Positions 1 through 5,021 of a DNA stretch of 5,021 nucleotides are shown piece by piece. The notes under the pieces were generated by a model. That model saw only the letters and a program-made list of their open reading frames with translations. It did no database searches and was not told where the DNA came from. Every line of letters begins with the position of its first letter. The first letter of the stretch is position 1. The translations under genes and the position numbers were made by a program. The stretch lies in contig JAQGKB010000061.1 in NCBI GenBank assembly GCA_028290345.1, positions 1-5,021 on the forward strand, in the 5' to 3' direction. Origin of the DNA: Hyphomicrobiales bacterium (GTDB lineage Bacteria; Pseudomonadota; Alphaproteobacteria; Rhizobiales; Devosiaceae).

Positions 1-863
1 TTGACCGGCGGATTGGGCTGTTCGGGATCGATCGGCTCGAAAAAATGCCCGTGTTTGCCGACCTTGACCCCATCGGGCCCAAGCGCCGGGAAGCCGAAGA
101 AGGTGCCGCCCTCGCCGTCGTCGCGCAGGAAGCATGGCATGCGGCCGACGGCGGTGACCACCCTGTCGCGCGGCTGGTACCAGCCGACCACCTGCTTGAT
201 CGGCATTGCGTGTTGCTGCAATTGCGGGATCAATCCGCCGATATAGGAGCCGGCGGCGACGATCACCGTCTTCACGCGGTAGCGCCCCTGGTCGGAGACC
301 AGCAGGACACCGGCATCGCTCGGCTCGATACCGAGCACCCGCTCGTTGAAATGCAGCACCGCGCCATCGGCGCCGGCCAGTTTGAGGGCGACCGTGATTG
401 CCTGCTCCGGGCGGAGGAAACCGCCCTCCGGCTCGAACACCGCCACCTCGTCGTCATCGATCTGGAAGGCCGGATAGCGGCTGCGCACCGCGGCCGGATC
501 GAGCAGTTCGTAGGGGATGTCGTGCACCGTGCACGCGGCGATGACGCCGCTGACGACCTTGCTGTCGGGCTTGCCCAATTGCAGCACGCCGGTGATGGTG
601 AGCAACGGCTCGCTCACTTTTGCTTCCAGCGCCCGCCAGTTGTGATAGGCGCGGCGCAGCAGCGGCACATAGGCCGGACCCTCGAAATAGCCGAGCCGGA
701 TGATGCGGCTGTCGCCGTGCGAGGAGCCCTTGTCGTGCAGCGGCCCGAAACGTTCGATGCCAATGACTTTCACCCCGCGCGCCGCCAGTTGCTGCACGGT
801 ATGCGCTCCCATGGCGCCCAGGCCGATGACGGCGACGTCGAACTGATTTTCCGGCAGGGTCAT
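1..863 (-). CDS. solA: FAD-dependent oxidoreductase, SolA / monomeric sarcosine oxidase-like, 3' end off window
   Basis: Predicted flavoenzyme that oxidatively demethylates or deaminates an N-methylated amino acid (sarcosine, N-methyl-tryptophan or similar), releasing H2O2. The reverse strand reads open for 287 codons from ATG 863 to the window edge; family members are about 370-390 residues, so roughly 90 C-terminal residues are missing. Residues 12-19 (VIGLGAMG) are the Rossmann GxGxxG FAD-binding motif, with the ribose-binding acidic residue at E37. Residues 46-56 (GSSHGDSRIIR) match the family signature; H49, R53 and R56 correspond to the active-site His/Arg cluster. K267 in GVKVGKH matches the lysine that activates O2 in monomeric sarcosine oxidase. 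The Cys that links FAD covalently would lie off the window, so covalent attachment cannot be judged. The start is well supported: an in-frame TGA lies just upstream (882-884), and GGGAG sits 7 nt before the ATG. Substrate is not determined; other DAO-family oxidases are possible. Confidence 0.88.
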   Translation of the reverse strand, partial: MTLPENQFDVAVIGLGAMGAHTVQQLAARGVKVIGIERFGPLHDKGSSHGDSRIIRLGYFEGPAYVPLLRRAYHNWRALEAKVSEPLLTITGVLQLGKPDSKVVSGVIAACTVHDIPYELLDPAAVRSRYPAFQIDDDEVAVFEPEGGFLRPEQAITVALKLAGADGAVLHFNERVLGIEPSDAGVLLVSDQGRYRVKTVIVAAGSYIGGLIPQLQQHAMPIKQVVGWYQPRDRVVTAVGRMPCFLRDDGEGGTFFGFPALGPDGVKVGKHGHFFEPIDPEQPNPPV

Positions 864-958
864 GCGAGGGCTCCCGTGGTGTCAGGCAGGTTTAGCGGGT
901 GGGCGGTTGGGGTCAAGCTGGCGGGGATGGATTGGCCGGAGCGGTGCGAGGTGCACGA

Positions 959-997
959 CCCCCACCCCTGACCCCTCCCCGCAAGGGGGAGGGAGAC
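959..997 (+). repeat. GC-rich interspersed repeat, copy A
   Basis: The copy starts with CCCCCACCCCTGACCCC and continues TCCCCGCAAGGGGGAGGGAG. Its second half is a small palindrome, CTCCCCgcaaGGGGGAG. Copy C (1290-1324) repeats 27 of its first 28 bases in the same orientation, and copy B (1041-1087) is a diverged inverted copy. Elements of this look recur between genes in many Hyphomicrobiales genomes (recalled, not searched). Copies A and B face each other and could fold into one long hairpin. Confidence 0.75.
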
Positions 998-1040
998 ACC
1001 AAGGCCTGTGCTTTACTGCTTGAGCGGCTGCGGCTCGTGC

Positions 1041-1087
1041 GTCCCCTCCCCCTGCGGGGCAAGGCGGCAGCAAGAGTGGGGGTGGGG
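1041..1087 (-). repeat. GC-rich interspersed repeat, copy B (inverted, diverged)
   Basis: Read on the minus strand it begins CCCCACCCCCAC, passes through CCGCCTTGCCCCGCAGG and ends GGGGGAGGGGAC. It thus keeps the same CCCCACCCC head and GGGGGAGGG-GAC tail as copy A, in opposite orientation and with a longer, altered middle. The opposite orientation to A makes the interval 959-1087 an imperfect large inverted repeat. Confidence 0.6.
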
Positions 1088-1129
1088 CCGCTTGCGCCGG
1101 CTCACAACTATCCCTCCGCTTCATCCCAC

Positions 1130-1225
1130 ATTCGTCACCCTCGCGCTCGACGCGAGGGCCCAGACTGCATGCGGTGGTGCTTGCCACAAGCCTGGGTCCT
1201 CGGGTTAAACCCGAGGATGACGAAT
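1130..1225. repeat. Long inverted repeat with hairpin arms
   Basis: The left arm 1130-1163 and right arm 1192-1225 are 34-nt inverted copies agreeing at 27 positions (ATTCGTCA at the outer ends, CCCAG at the inner ends). Allowing a 1-nt gap, similarity extends a few bases further outwards. Each arm is itself a hairpin: CCCTCGCG/CGCGAGGG at 1138-1158 and TCCTCGGGTT/AACCCGAGGA at 1197-1217. The 28-nt centre has a weak GTGG/CCAC hairpin at 1174-1187. This resembles BIME/REP-like palindromic intergenic elements. It has no coding content and lacks a clear T-run for a terminator. Confidence 0.8.
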
Positions 1226-1289
1226 GATGGGTTGTGCCCTAGATGGAGTTGGACCCAGCGACCCACTAGTCCTCGGCTAGAACCGCATA

Positions 1290-1324
1290 CCCCCACCCCT
1301 GACCCCGCCCCGCAAGGCGGAGAC
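1290..1324 (+). repeat. GC-rich interspersed repeat, copy C
   Basis: This copy has the same orientation as copy A and begins with the identical 17 bases CCCCCACCCCTGACCCC. It then differs by one base (G for T), shares CCCCGCAAGG and changes one more base before GGAG. In A the inner palindrome is CTCCCC/GGGGGAG, and here it is CGCCCC...GGCGG, so one substitution on each side keeps pairing partly intact. It lies about 40 bp left of the presumed regulatory region of the downstream operon. Confidence 0.75.
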
Positions 1325-1365
1325 CCTCATCGATACCGCAGATACCTCTGTTCCAAGCCATACTT

Positions 1366-1379
1366 AGAACGTGTGTTCT
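1366..1379. promoter_or_regulatory. Operator-like dyad 1, AGAAC-N4-GTTCT
   Basis: Perfect 5-bp inverted repeat with a 4-nt centre, followed by GCG. The same pattern recurs at 1447-1460, also followed by GCG, and in relaxed form at 1476-1489. Repetition of a dyad of fixed geometry (RGAA-N6-TTYY) upstream of an operon suggests sites for a dimeric transcription factor. Binding is inferred from pattern alone. Confidence 0.4.
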
Positions 1380-1446
1380 GCGCGCGAAGAGAATAGAATT
1401 TCGGTGCAGCAAAGTTGGCGTCGACGAACGGAACTACTACCAAAAT

Positions 1447-1460
1447 AGAACAAGCATTCT
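1447..1460. promoter_or_regulatory. Operator-like dyad 2, AGAAC-N4-ATTCT
   Basis: Same geometry as the dyad at 1366-1379, with both flanked on the right by GCG. It ends 3 nt before the TTGACA candidate -35 element at 1464, so a bound protein would touch RNA polymerase at this promoter. Confidence 0.4.
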
Positions 1461-1463
1461 GCG

Positions 1464-1491
1464 TTGACAACAAACGGAACTGGTGTTTCAT
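1464..1491 (+). promoter_or_regulatory. Candidate sigma-70 type promoter for the isomerase/transporter operon
   Basis: A consensus -35 hexamer TTGACA (1464-1469) is followed after 16 nt by TTTCAT (1486-1491), which matches 4 of 6 bases of the -10 consensus. Transcription would begin near 1498, leaving a leader of about 40 nt before ATG 1536. It sits in the locally A/T-richer stretch of an otherwise very GC-rich region and is bracketed by operator-like dyads. The -10 match is weak, so this rests mainly on the perfect -35 and its context. Confidence 0.45.
1476..1489. promoter_or_regulatory. Operator-like dyad 3, GGAAC-N4-GTTTC
   Basis: Third, less symmetrical copy of the RGAA-N6-TTYY dyad. It lies between the candidate -35 and -10 and overlaps the -10, where repressor binding would block polymerase. 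The GGAA-N6-TTYY form recalls the GGAA-N6-TTCC motif I remember being described for rhizobial IolR (an RpiR-type repressor of inositol catabolism). That parallel comes from memory and the right half here is not exact. Confidence 0.35.
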
Positions 1492-1535
1492 TTGCTTGCA
1501 ACAACTTGGCGCTCATGCAAGGGAGCGCCACGGGG

Positions 1536-2387
1536 ATGGACCAGGTGCGAGCAGCGACCCTTACCAGTCCACGTTTTGCGATCAACCACATGGCCGCCCC
1601 GCAGCTGGGGCTGGACGCGTTTTTCGCGCTCGCCAGATCGCTCGGGATCACCGACGTCGAAATCCGCAATGATATTGCCGGGATGCCGATCCTGGACGGC
1701 ATGGCACCCGATACCGTGAGGGCGGCAGCGGAACGTGCCGGCGTTTCGATCATCACCATCAATGCCTTGCAGCGGTTCAACCAATGGTCATCCGAACGCG
1801 CCGAGGAAGCGATCGCTCTTGCCGACTATGCGCGGGCCTGCGGCTCCAAGGCGCTGATCCTCGTGCCGGCCAATGACCGCACCGGACGGCAAGCCGCCGA
1901 GCGGCAGGCGAGCGTGCGGGAGGCGCTGACGGCGCTGAAGCCGATCCTTGCTTCGCGCCACCTTATCGGGCTGGTCGAGCCGCTGGGCTTCGAGGCGTCT
2001 TCGCTCCGCTCGAAGCGCGAGGCGATCGAAGCCATCCGCGCGGTCGATGGCGAGGGCGTGTTCAAGCTGACGCACGATACCTTCCATCACCACCTCGCCG
2101 GCGAGCCGGAGATTTTCCCGGAAGCGACGGGGCTCATTCACATTTCCGGGGTCACCGATCCGCACCTGGCGGTGAGCGAGATGCGCGATGCGCACCGCGT
2201 GCTCGTCGATGCCGGCGACCGGCTGGACAATGTCAGCCAGATCGCAGCCTTGGCCGCCGGCGGCTATCGCGGCCCGGTGTCGTTCGAGCCTTTTGCCGAA
2301 GAACTGCGGCGGCTGGACAACCCGGCCCGGCAGATCGGGGCCAGCATGGATTTCATCAAGGCGCAGCTAGGGAACCACAACAACTAA
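1536..2387 (+). CDS. IolI-like TIM-barrel sugar/inosose isomerase or epimerase
   Basis: Cytosolic AP-endonuclease-2-like TIM-barrel protein, 283 residues, close to the 278 of Bacillus IolI (2-keto-myo-inositol isomerase). Family features read in order (numbered from ATG 1536): an FAINHMAAP first strand, VEIRND on the second, TINALQRFN on the third, then four metal ligands in the IolI arrangement: E148 (VEPLGF), D181 (THDTFHHH), H202 (IHISGV) and E251 (FEPF). The likely chemistry is metal-assisted isomerisation or epimerisation of a keto-sugar or inosose; the substrate is inferred. Possible starts are TTG 1464, ATG 1515 and ATG 1536. I chose 1536 because AAGGGAG lies 11 nt upstream, the length fits the family, and TTG 1464 is inside a probable -35 element. 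ATG 1515 lacks a good ribosome binding site. It is the first gene of the operon, 92 nt before the binding-protein gene. Generic annotation would be sugar phosphate isomerase/epimerase. Confidence 0.85.
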   Translation: MDQVRAATLTSPRFAINHMAAPQLGLDAFFALARSLGITDVEIRNDIAGMPILDGMAPDTVRAAAERAGVSIITINALQRFNQWSSERAEEAIALADYARACGSKALILVPANDRTGRQAAERQASVREALTALKPILASRHLIGLVEPLGFEASSLRSKREAIEAIRAVDGEGVFKLTHDTFHHHLAGEPEIFPEATGLIHISGVTDPHLAVSEMRDAHRVLVDAGDRLDNVSQIAALAAGGYRGPVSFEPFAEELRRLDNPARQIGASMDFIKAQLGNHNN

Positions 2388-2408
2388 GCCCCACCACGCC
2401 TTGCTGAC

Positions 2409-2430
2409 GGCTTTTTCGGGAGGAAAAGCC
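2409..2430 (+). other. Intercistronic hairpin GGCTTTT/AAAAGCC
   Basis: Seven-base-pair stem with an 8-nt loop in the 92-nt gap between the isomerase and binding-protein genes. An alternative pairing, GGAGG (2419-2423) with CCTCC (2429-2433), excludes the first. No T-run follows, so it is not an intrinsic terminator; it may stabilise or delimit the mRNA of the abundant binding protein. Confidence 0.4.
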
Positions 2431-2479
2431 TCCGGCAATAAAACGGACGCCGCCGGACGTTCAAAGTGGAGGAGAGACA

Positions 2480-3439
2480 ATGAAAAAGCTCGCACTGGCG
2501 GCCCTGATGGGCACGCTGCTCATGGGCACGGCGATGACCGGTTCGGCGTCGGCGGCCAATATCGGGGTCTCGATGGCCCAGTTCAACGACAACTTCCTGA
2601 CCGTACTCAGGAACGGCATCATCGACTACGCCAAGACCATGCCGGACGTGACGCTGCAGGTCGAGGACGGCGGCAACGACGTCAACAAGCAACTCAGCGA
2701 GGTGCAGAACTTCATCGCATCCAAGGTCGACGCCATCATCGTCAACCCGGTGGATACCGACGCGACCACCGCGATCAGCAAGCTTGCCGCCGATGCCAAC
2801 ATTCCGCTGGTCTATGTCAACCGCCAGCCATCGAACATGGATACGCTGCCGGCCAACCAGGCGTTCGTCGGCTCGGATGAAAAGGATTCGGGCACGCTCG
2901 AGACCAAGCAGATCTGCAAATTGCTCAAGGACGGCGGCAAGGGTAGCGGCGCCAATGTCTATGTGATGCAAGGCCAGCTCAACAACCAGGCGGCGGTGCA
3001 GCGCACACAGGATATTCACGACGTCATCGCCACCTCCGACTGCAGCTTCATCAAGATAATCGACCAGCAGACCGCTGGCTGGCAGCGCGATCAGGCGCAG
3101 AGCCTGATGGCCAACTGGCTGACGGCCGGAACCCCCTATGATGCCGTCATCTCCAACAATGACGAGATGGCGCTTGGCGCCCTGCAGGCCATGAAGGCGG
3201 CGGGCGTCGATACCAAGACGGTGATCATCGGCGGCGTCGATGCCACCCAGGAAGCGCTCGCCTCGATGAAGGCAGGCGACCTCAAGGTCACCGTGTTCCA
3301 GGATGCGGCCGGCCAAGGCAAGGGTGCGCTCGACACCGCGCTGGCGCTGGCCAAGGGGACCAAGGTCGACAAGGCCGTCTGGGTGCCCTTCCAGCTGGTG
3401 ACCCCCGAGAATATCGATACCTACATGTCCAAAAACTGA
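2480..3439 (+). CDS. Sugar/polyol ABC transporter periplasmic substrate-binding protein (IbpA-like)
   Basis: Periplasmic receptor of the ribose/galactose-type family (Peripla_BP_4 fold), 319 residues, the usual length. It has a clear Sec signal peptide: KK at 2-3, a hydrophobic core, and a cleavage site ASA-A after about residue 25. There is no lipobox cysteine, so it is a free periplasmic protein. Two lobes are visible: the N-lobe with SMAQFNDNFLTVLRNG, INPVDT-like IVNPVDTDA and VNRQPS (N114, R115), and the C-lobe with SNNDEMALGA (226-229 NNDE), GGVDATQEA (D254) and VFQDAAGQGKGA. These are the usual ligand-contacting loops. The only cysteines of the mature protein, C146 and C188, could form a disulfide. 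The ribosome binding site GGAGGAG lies at 2468-2474, 5-7 nt before ATG. The sequence resembles, from memory, rhizobial inositol-binding proteins; fructose- or ribose-type sugars remain possible. Confidence 0.93.
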   Translation: MKKLALAALMGTLLMGTAMTGSASAANIGVSMAQFNDNFLTVLRNGIIDYAKTMPDVTLQVEDGGNDVNKQLSEVQNFIASKVDAIIVNPVDTDATTAISKLAADANIPLVYVNRQPSNMDTLPANQAFVGSDEKDSGTLETKQICKLLKDGGKGSGANVYVMQGQLNNQAAVQRTQDIHDVIATSDCSFIKIIDQQTAGWQRDQAQSLMANWLTAGTPYDAVISNNDEMALGALQAMKAAGVDTKTVIIGGVDATQEALASMKAGDLKVTVFQDAAGQGKGALDTALALAKGTKVDKAVWVPFQLVTPENIDTYMSKN

Positions 3440-3451
3440 GCCCTCGGCTCA
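3437..3451 (+). other. Small hairpin overlapping the binding-protein stop codon
   Basis: TGAGCC pairs with GGCTCA around a CTC loop, and the stem includes the TGA stop codon itself. Together with the larger stem-loop 15 nt further on it forms a structured 3' end for the binding-protein message. Confidence 0.35.
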
Positions 3452-3465
3452 CTTGAGGCCTATAT

Positions 3466-3495
3466 AGGGGCGACGCCACAGCGAGCGCCGCCCCT
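3466..3495 (+). other. GC-rich stem-loop after the binding-protein gene
   Basis: AGGGGCG pairs with CGCCCCT, then after one A/C mismatch CGC pairs with GCG, closing an 8-nt loop. It lies 26 nt after the stop codon, with no following T-run. Stem-loops at this position are common in ABC operons, where they protect the upstream binding-protein mRNA from 3' decay or partly stop transcription, so that the receptor is made in excess over the membrane parts. That role is inferred here. Confidence 0.55.
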
Positions 3496-3522
3496 GCATT
3501 GAATTTCGAGCCCGGAGCTGCC

Positions 3523-3601
3523 GAAGCGCTTCACGGAAATTCGATATTCGAAGCTACAGCGGAAGGTGCATAATCACACACTCATCCGTCGGTTTCGAAA
3601 C
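3523..3601. other. Cluster of three short palindromes before the permease gene
   Basis: Three dyads lie in the rest of the 207-nt gap: GAAGCGCTTC (3523-3532, perfect), TTCGA-TAT-TCGAA (3540-3552) and GTTTCGAAAC (3592-3601, perfect). The last two share the TTCGA/TCGAA half-site. They may be regulatory sites or RNA-folding elements, or coincidence. I find no convincing promoter hexamers beside them and no gene in the gap. Confidence 0.3.
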
Positions 3602-3646
3602 GTCCCGAACAATTGTGCAGCCCCGAACCGGGCGAGAGGGGGGAGG

Positions 3647-4669
3647 ATGGCAGAGGTTGCAGCCGCCAAGGGCTCGTCGGTCGACGCAAGCCAGCGCCGC
3701 CCCTGGCCGAGCGAGGTCAACATCCTCGCCGGGCTCATCGCCATCGCACTCATGTTCGAAGTGCTGGGCTGGCTCCTCATCCACCAGAGCTTCCTGATCA
3801 ACCCGGCGCGCCTGCAGATCATGATTTTGCAGGTCGCGATCGTCGGCATCGTCGCGGTGGGCGTGACCCAGGTCATCATCACCGGCGGCATCGACCTGTC
3901 ATCGGGCTCGGTGGTCAGCGCCGCCGCCATCATCACCATGAGCTTTGCGCAGGTCAGCACCTATTCCCGCGCCGTCTATCCCGCGTTGACCAACCTGCCG
4001 ATCATCGTCCCCATCGCGGTGGGGCTCGCCTGCGGGCTGCTCGCCGGCCTGATCAACGGCCTCATTATCGCCTATACCAAAATTCCACCGTTCATCGCGA
4101 CGCTCGGAATGATGGTGAGCGCCCGGGGCGTGAGCAACTGGTACACCAAGGGCCAGCCCGTCTCGTTCCCCACGGACGCCTACGCCTCGATTGCCTCGGG
4201 CATCCGGCCGGTGATCATCTTCATCGTCATTGCCATCATCTTCCAGATCATCATGCGCTACACGCTCTATGGCCGGCGCACCTATGCCATCGGTTCCAAC
4301 GCCGATGCGGCGCGGGTTTCCGGCATCAATGTCGAGCGGCACCTGGTGCTGGTCTACACCCTCGCCGGCGTGCTTTCGGCCGTCGCCGCGATCGTTGTCT
4401 CGTCCCGCAATCTGACCGCCCAGGCCGGAATGGGGTTCGGCTACGAGCTGGACGCCATCGCCATGACGGTGATCGGCGGTACCTCGCTCTATGGCGGACG
4501 CGGCTCGATCATCGGCACGGTGCTTGGCGCATTGATCTTCGGGGTGATCATCTCCGGCTTCACCTTCCTGCGGATCGACGCCTTCTACCAGGAGATGATC
4601 AAGGGGGTGATCATCATCGGCGCCGTGGTGCAGGACGTCTACCGGCAGCGCCGGCGCGGACGGATTTGA
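3647..4669 (+). CDS. Sugar/polyol ABC transporter permease, RbsC family (IatP-like)
   Basis: Inner-membrane channel subunit (BPD_transp_2 family), expected to work as a dimer with the ATPase encoded next door. It has 340 residues and about nine to ten hydrophobic segments, the first near 25-45 after a polar N-terminus. Family signatures: GVTQVIITGGIDLSSGS (72-88), GLINGLIIAYTKIPPFIATL (134-153), GRRTYAIGSN...AARVSGIN (209-228, the cytoplasmic loop that contacts the ATPase) and GGTSLYGGRG (277-286). The C-terminal SGFTFLRIDAFYQEMIKG followed by DVYRQRRR resembles rhizobial inositol permeases from memory, which is the main hint of substrate. ATG 3647 is preceded by a purine-rich AGGGGGGAGG. An in-frame GTG at 3566 would add 27 polar residues (RRFRN..., RARGGR) unlike any permease N-terminus, so I reject it. 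The stop overlaps the ribosome binding site of the next gene (TGAGGAG). Confidence 0.92.
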   Translation: MAEVAAAKGSSVDASQRRPWPSEVNILAGLIAIALMFEVLGWLLIHQSFLINPARLQIMILQVAIVGIVAVGVTQVIITGGIDLSSGSVVSAAAIITMSFAQVSTYSRAVYPALTNLPIIVPIAVGLACGLLAGLINGLIIAYTKIPPFIATLGMMVSARGVSNWYTKGQPVSFPTDAYASIASGIRPVIIFIVIAIIFQIIMRYTLYGRRTYAIGSNADAARVSGINVERHLVLVYTLAGVLSAVAAIVVSSRNLTAQAGMGFGYELDAIAMTVIGGTSLYGGRGSIIGTVLGALIFGVIISGFTFLRIDAFYQEMIKGVIIIGAVVQDVYRQRRRGRI

Positions 4670-4679
4670 GGAGACTGCC

Positions 4680-5021
4680 ATGACCAACCCGGACGACAAG
4701 ATCATCCTCCGCACCGAGGGGCTCACCAAATACTATGGCGGCGTGCACGCGCTGGAAGATGCCGACTTCGAGTTGCGCGACGGCGAACATGTCGCTATCG
4801 TCGGCGACAACGGAGCGGGCAAATCCACCTTCGTGCGGCAGATCACCGGGGTTGAGCGGCCGAGCGCCGGCAGGATTTTCTTCAACGAGGCAGAGGTCGC
4901 GTTCAAGAGCCCGATCGAGGCACGCGACGTCGGCATCGAGACCGTGTTCCAGAACCTAGCGCTTGCCGACGACCTCGATATCCCAGCGAACCTGTTTCTC
5001 GGGCGCGAGGAGATCTATTTC
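4680..5021 (+). CDS. Sugar ABC transporter ATP-binding protein, N-terminal part (3' end off window)
   Basis: Cytoplasmic ATPase that powers the adjacent permease; 114 codons are present, still open at the window edge. Walker A is G42-T50 (GDNGAGKST), with the catalytic lysine K48, and the Q-loop glutamine is Q91 in TVFQNLAL. An A-loop aromatic is at Y18/Y19 (KYYGG). The signature motif, Walker B and H-loop lie beyond the edge, so it cannot be said whether this is a single-domain (about 260 residues, FrcA/IatA type) or a double-domain (about 500 residues, RbsA type) protein. The IETVFQNLALADDLDIPANLFLGRE-type context resembles the single-domain FrcA-like group. The start is firm: GAGGAG 6 nt upstream, with only 10 nt between the permease stop and this ATG, which indicates translational coupling. 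Confidence 0.93.
   Translation, partial: MTNPDDKIILRTEGLTKYYGGVHALEDADFELRDGEHVAIVGDNGAGKSTFVRQITGVERPSAGRIFFNEAEVAFKSPIEARDVGIETVFQNLALADDLDIPANLFLGREEIYF

Larger units (their letters stand above)
864..1535. other. Divergent intergenic region with repeats (left) and regulatory sequence (right)
   Basis: This 672-nt stretch separates the leftward oxidase gene from the rightward isomerase gene. I find no convincing gene: the frames open here translate to low-complexity Pro/Arg/Gly-rich peptides that run straight through palindromic repeats. Positions 864-958 hold the oxidase 5' leader, with its ribosome binding site at 871-875 on the minus strand. Positions 959-1324 are dominated by GC-rich repeats. 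Positions 1360-1500 are visibly richer in A and T and carry dyads and a promoter candidate. Confidence 0.8.

Noticed and set aside
45..971. Long plus-strand open frame (308 codons)
   Set aside because: It lies antisense to the oxidase, whose minus-strand translation carries clear FAD and active-site motifs. The plus-strand peptide is His/Arg/Ala-rich with no recognisable domain, and it runs on into the repeat region.
959..1324. Possible CRISPR array
   Set aside because: The repeats occur in both orientations, with irregular spacing and sequence divergence, and no uniform spacers or cas genes are present.
882..1396. Open frames on both strands through the intergenic repeats (minus 882-1187, plus 899-1396)
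   Set aside because: The peptides are low-complexity Pro/Gly/Arg strings directly generated by GC-rich palindromic repeats, with no ribosome binding site or domain.
2384..3316. Minus-strand open frame opposite the binding-protein gene
   Set aside because: It is a mirror frame caused by high third-position GC. The plus strand encodes a full binding protein with signal peptide and ribosome binding site.
3466..3495. Rho-independent terminator after the binding-protein gene
   Set aside because: The stem is strong, but it is followed by GCATTGAATTTC rather than a T-run, and the permease and ATPase genes continue in the same direction.
3566..3646. N-terminal extension of the permease from GTG 3566
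   Set aside because: The 27 added residues are polar and Arg/Asn-rich, unlike permease N-termini, and they overlap the GTTTCGAAAC palindrome. ATG 3647 has its own purine-rich ribosome binding site.
3613..4683. 356-codon plus-strand frame overlapping the permease, and the minus-strand frame 3899-4729
   Set aside because: Both are off-frame shadows of the permease, rich in Arg, His, Asp and Gly, without membrane segments or motifs. The permease frame has all RbsC-family signatures.

Overview
The window is GC-rich with strong third-position GC bias, long spurious antisense frames and the GC-rich intergenic palindromes common in Hyphomicrobiales. Together with the proteins it carries, this points to an alphaproteobacterium of the rhizobial/Devosia type. 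Genus is inferred by resemblance only.

Layout. Positions 1-863 (minus strand) hold the N-terminal 287 codons of an FAD-dependent amine oxidase of the SolA / monomeric sarcosine oxidase family; its 3' end lies off the left edge. Positions 864-1535 are a gene-free divergent intergenic region. Its left half is packed with GC-rich interspersed palindromic repeats: three copies of a CCCCACCCC...CCCCGCAAGG element, and a long inverted repeat whose arms are themselves hairpins. Its right half (about 1360-1500) is less GC-rich and looks regulatory, with a TTGACA/TTTCAT promoter candidate and three copies of an RGAA-N6-TTYY dyad.

From 1536 to the right edge, four genes run left to right. They encode an IolI-like TIM-barrel sugar/inosose isomerase (1536-2387), a periplasmic sugar-binding protein (2480-3439), a RbsC-type permease (3647-4669) and the start of the ATPase (4680-5021, cut at the right edge). 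They look like one carbohydrate or polyol utilisation operon: the binding protein captures the substrate, the permease and ATPase import it, and the isomerase probably acts on an oxidised or phosphorylated product. The IolI metal ligands, and a permease and binding protein that resemble from memory the rhizobial inositol transporters (IbpA/IatP), make an inositol or related polyol the leading substrate guess, but this is not proven.

The operon has a structured 207-nt gap between the binding-protein and permease genes, suited to differential expression. The most interesting non-coding signals are the operator-like dyads around the promoter and the covarying hairpin arms of the intergenic repeat. 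I see no tRNA, rRNA, insertion sequence or CRISPR array, and no clearly novel protein system.
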